DNA from: Plicaturopsis crispa FD-325 SS-3
Taxonomy: Eukaryota; Basidiomycota; Agaricomycetes; Amylocorticiales; Amylocorticiaceae
Length of the DNA: 64,000 nucleotides
Direction of reading: 5' to 3'
Assembly (NCBI GenBank): GCA_000827205.1
Contig: KN832565.1
Span: 312,000-375,999, forward strand
Of this stretch, positions 62,235 through 64,000 are shown in pieces; position 1 is the stretch's first letter, and each line of letters starts with the position of its first letter. A program made the position numbers and the translations under genes. Below the pieces are notes generated by a model. That model had not been told where the DNA came from. It worked only from the letters and a program-made list of their open reading frames with translations, and did no database searches.

Positions 62235-63035
62235 AACATGAATATTGCATTGAAAAGAAATCTAACACCCGTAACTTTTTCCACGTCCTTTGCATCGTTC
62301 TCGCGAGCCGCGCTGAGTTTATCAGGGCCACAAGCTCGTTATCGCGCATTGCTCAATTGCTGGACGAAGCGCTGATTACTGACCGAGTATTCATAGGCAA
62401 GCTCGTCTTCGCAATTTATACGACATCCATAACCACAGCGTCAAGAGACGAGACTCGGAGCCATCTGCACGGTGATACCAACATCTTACACTATCTATGG
62501 ATCATGCTCTGATTTCTGTGCTCTATGCGTCCACGCCCTCCACGCGTGTTCAGGTATATAACGCTTGCATAACTGCGGGACGCCCGTCACAACCCTGCCG
62601 AGAAAGGCGACCGTAATGTCGTCTCGAATAATCACCAGCCGTCTGATGTACGTCCTATCCACGCGACGTTAATGTAGCGTATGCCCCTCCCTTTCGTCTT
62701 CCTTTCAAGCCGGTTACCGCTGCAAAACGTCGGGACGCGGTGGCAGATACATGTTCTTTGTCGCGTTCGCTTCAATCAAAGGGCGGCATGTGTGCGTTTC
62801 TAATATATGTGACCTCGACACTCGTCTGATGTGATTTTCTCCTCTCACCAGCACTACGATCGCTTTGAGAGAATGCAGCGTACTGGTAGGTGCTTATAGA
62901 CTCGAGTGCCAAAGTGTGAGCCACTACCAAGCCACCACCGCACGCTTTGATTGTGCTTTGACGTGCGCGCCACCCGAAATCCTATATAAGCGGGACTGAG
63001 GGATGAGAACCAGCACAGAAACTAGCATCATCGCC
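62235..63035. promoter_or_regulatory. Intergenic region with TATA box
   Basis: 800 bases without a gene. A strong TATA-like element, tatataag, lies at 62983-62990, about 45-50 bases before the ATG of the next small gene, which marks the nearby start site. Confidence 0.5.
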
Positions 63036-63660
63036 ATGTCCTCCTATTCGTATTCCTCCACTAGCACCACTGTAGGCCTCGGCCTGTATTTTGATGGCAG
63101 CGTCGACAGACCTCTCATTCGGATCGACTGTTCCTTCCTCCTCCAAGACGCCGAGCTGCACGAGCGGTTTGACTACCTGTCGCCACTGTGCACATCAAAG
63201 GAAAAGGATATGGTAAGCCTGTTTCTACTCTACAAATGATTAACTCCAAGCTCAACATTGGCCGTACAGCATCTCGAGATCCCCCGGCGCACCGTGCCCC
63301 TTCCCGAACCCGAATGCGTTAGCCTCTCTCCTTTGTCCCCTTCCCTACCGCTCCCACAACTCCCTACCACACCGGGGGCTACCCCAAGACCCTCGAATGC
63401 GTTGTTCCTGGGATCGTCGTCTCCGCACGACCGAGCGGCATATACGGACGAAGCAGGGTCTTCGCAAGGTCGCGATTCGAGGGTAAGCTAAACCATCCGT
63501 CCTCGTAAGGAAGTCCGAACTGACAGATTCTGTGGCATAGGGACACGAATCTCCAGCTGGCACTCATGGGCATAACGCAGGTGGCTCATACACACAAGCC
63601 AGAGAGCTACCATCCTCTCCATACTGGGCGACCTGCGCATCACCCTGCGTTTCATCGTAG
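63036..63660 (+). CDS. Small Ser/Pro-rich orphan protein
   Basis: Predicted 169-aa protein from exons 63036-63212, 63270-63482 and 63541-63660; the frame closes through two 57-58-nt GT-AG introns. I do not recognise it. The N-terminal 60 residues look ordered (TVGLGLYFDGSVDRPLIRID, DAELHERFDYLSPLCTSKE); the rest is Pro/Ser-rich (LSPLSPSLPLPQLPTTPG). No signal peptide or membrane helix. A TATA box just upstream suggests a regulated or strongly expressed gene. The third exon is the least certain part. Confidence 0.55.
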
Positions 63661-64000
63661 ACGTCCGATCGATATAACCATCTTGAACACCGGTCTGAAG
63701 AAGATTGTTCATGTATTTTTATTTGGGGCTCGAAGAAAGCACTAGTAGTAGTACATTATTGAGTAGTTATGACGTTGCTGTCTGCTATCGTACAGTATAG
63801 ACCGACGTTGACGTTGCGTTGACGCTTTTTCAATGCGTCCTATGAGACTGCTGTCCTGTCAGAAACCCTAGTTAAAAGAAATATATGGATGTTGGCCGTA
63901 GTTCGGGACGGGCATCGAGGGCGTTTGCGGGTCTTGCTTGTGAGATGCGCATGCGTACTATCGGGTCTTGCTAGTTGATTTTACTAGTGAACGGTGGTCG
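63661..64000. other. Window end, no gene seen
   Basis: 340 bases of probable 3' flank. Nothing recognisable. Confidence 0.4.

Overview
The window is nuclear DNA of a filamentous basidiomycete, most likely an agaricomycete (mushroom or polypore relative). Genes are dense and intron-rich, and nearly all introns are 47-75 nt with GT-AG ends and ctnan branch motifs. Promoters and leaders are pyrimidine-rich. Products are typical of the group: a dynein heavy chain split into a tail-only gene, Chs7, a PCL/Pho80-type cyclin, clustered cytochromes P450, Trm2 and Met2. No CRISPR, tRNA, rRNA, retroelement or complete DNA transposon was recognised.

Layout. 1-3.3 kb: minus-strand Spo22/ZIP4-like meiotic gene, cut by the window edge. 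4.4-7.5 kb: fragments that may form one unidentified intron-rich minus-strand gene. 8.6-10.7 kb: PCL-type cyclin. 12.2-14.3 kb: serine carboxypeptidase (minus). 14.7-16.0 kb: CHS7. 16.5-17.8 kb: membrane-anchored FkbM/METTL24-like methyltransferase. 18.3-22.4 kb: dynein heavy-chain tail gene (minus). 23.8-25.5 kb: branched-chain aminotransferase. 26.0-26.6 kb: orphan protein. 27.1-28.8 kb: branched-chain keto-acid dehydrogenase E2. 28.9-30.1 kb: short-chain dehydrogenase (minus). 30.3-31.4 kb: RS-rich protein. 32.3-39.9 kb: three apparently intact related P450s, two of them in a 3 kb tandem duplication. 41-41.9 kb: dual-specificity-type phosphatase. 43-45.4 kb: GH13 alpha-glucosidase. 45.6-47.4 kb: phosphatidylserine decarboxylase. 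47.7-48.8 kb: Rtf2. 49.0-49.7 kb: MED21. 49.7-52.7 kb: no recognised gene, with a 636-base N gap whose flanks are identical. 52.7-55.4 kb: a fused tandem ChaC-type gamma-glutamylcyclotransferase. 55.6-57.8 kb: CNNM/Mam3-type DUF21-CBS protein with a 3-nt micro-exon. 58.1-60.3 kb: TRM2. 60.7-62.2 kb: MET2. 63.0-63.7 kb: small orphan gene with a TATA box.

How genes relate. Most are unrelated housekeeping genes in head-to-head or tail-to-tail pairs. Two groupings may matter: the branched-chain aminotransferase and E2 genes (first step and part of the second step of Leu/Ile/Val breakdown), and the P450 trio. The most notable structures are the ChaC fusion with exon pattern repeated in both halves, the naturally ending dynein tail gene, the 3-nt exon, three GC-AG introns, and the gap artefact. 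Exon coordinates come from reading splice signals against conserved protein motifs, with the frame checked across each complete model; no transcript data were available.
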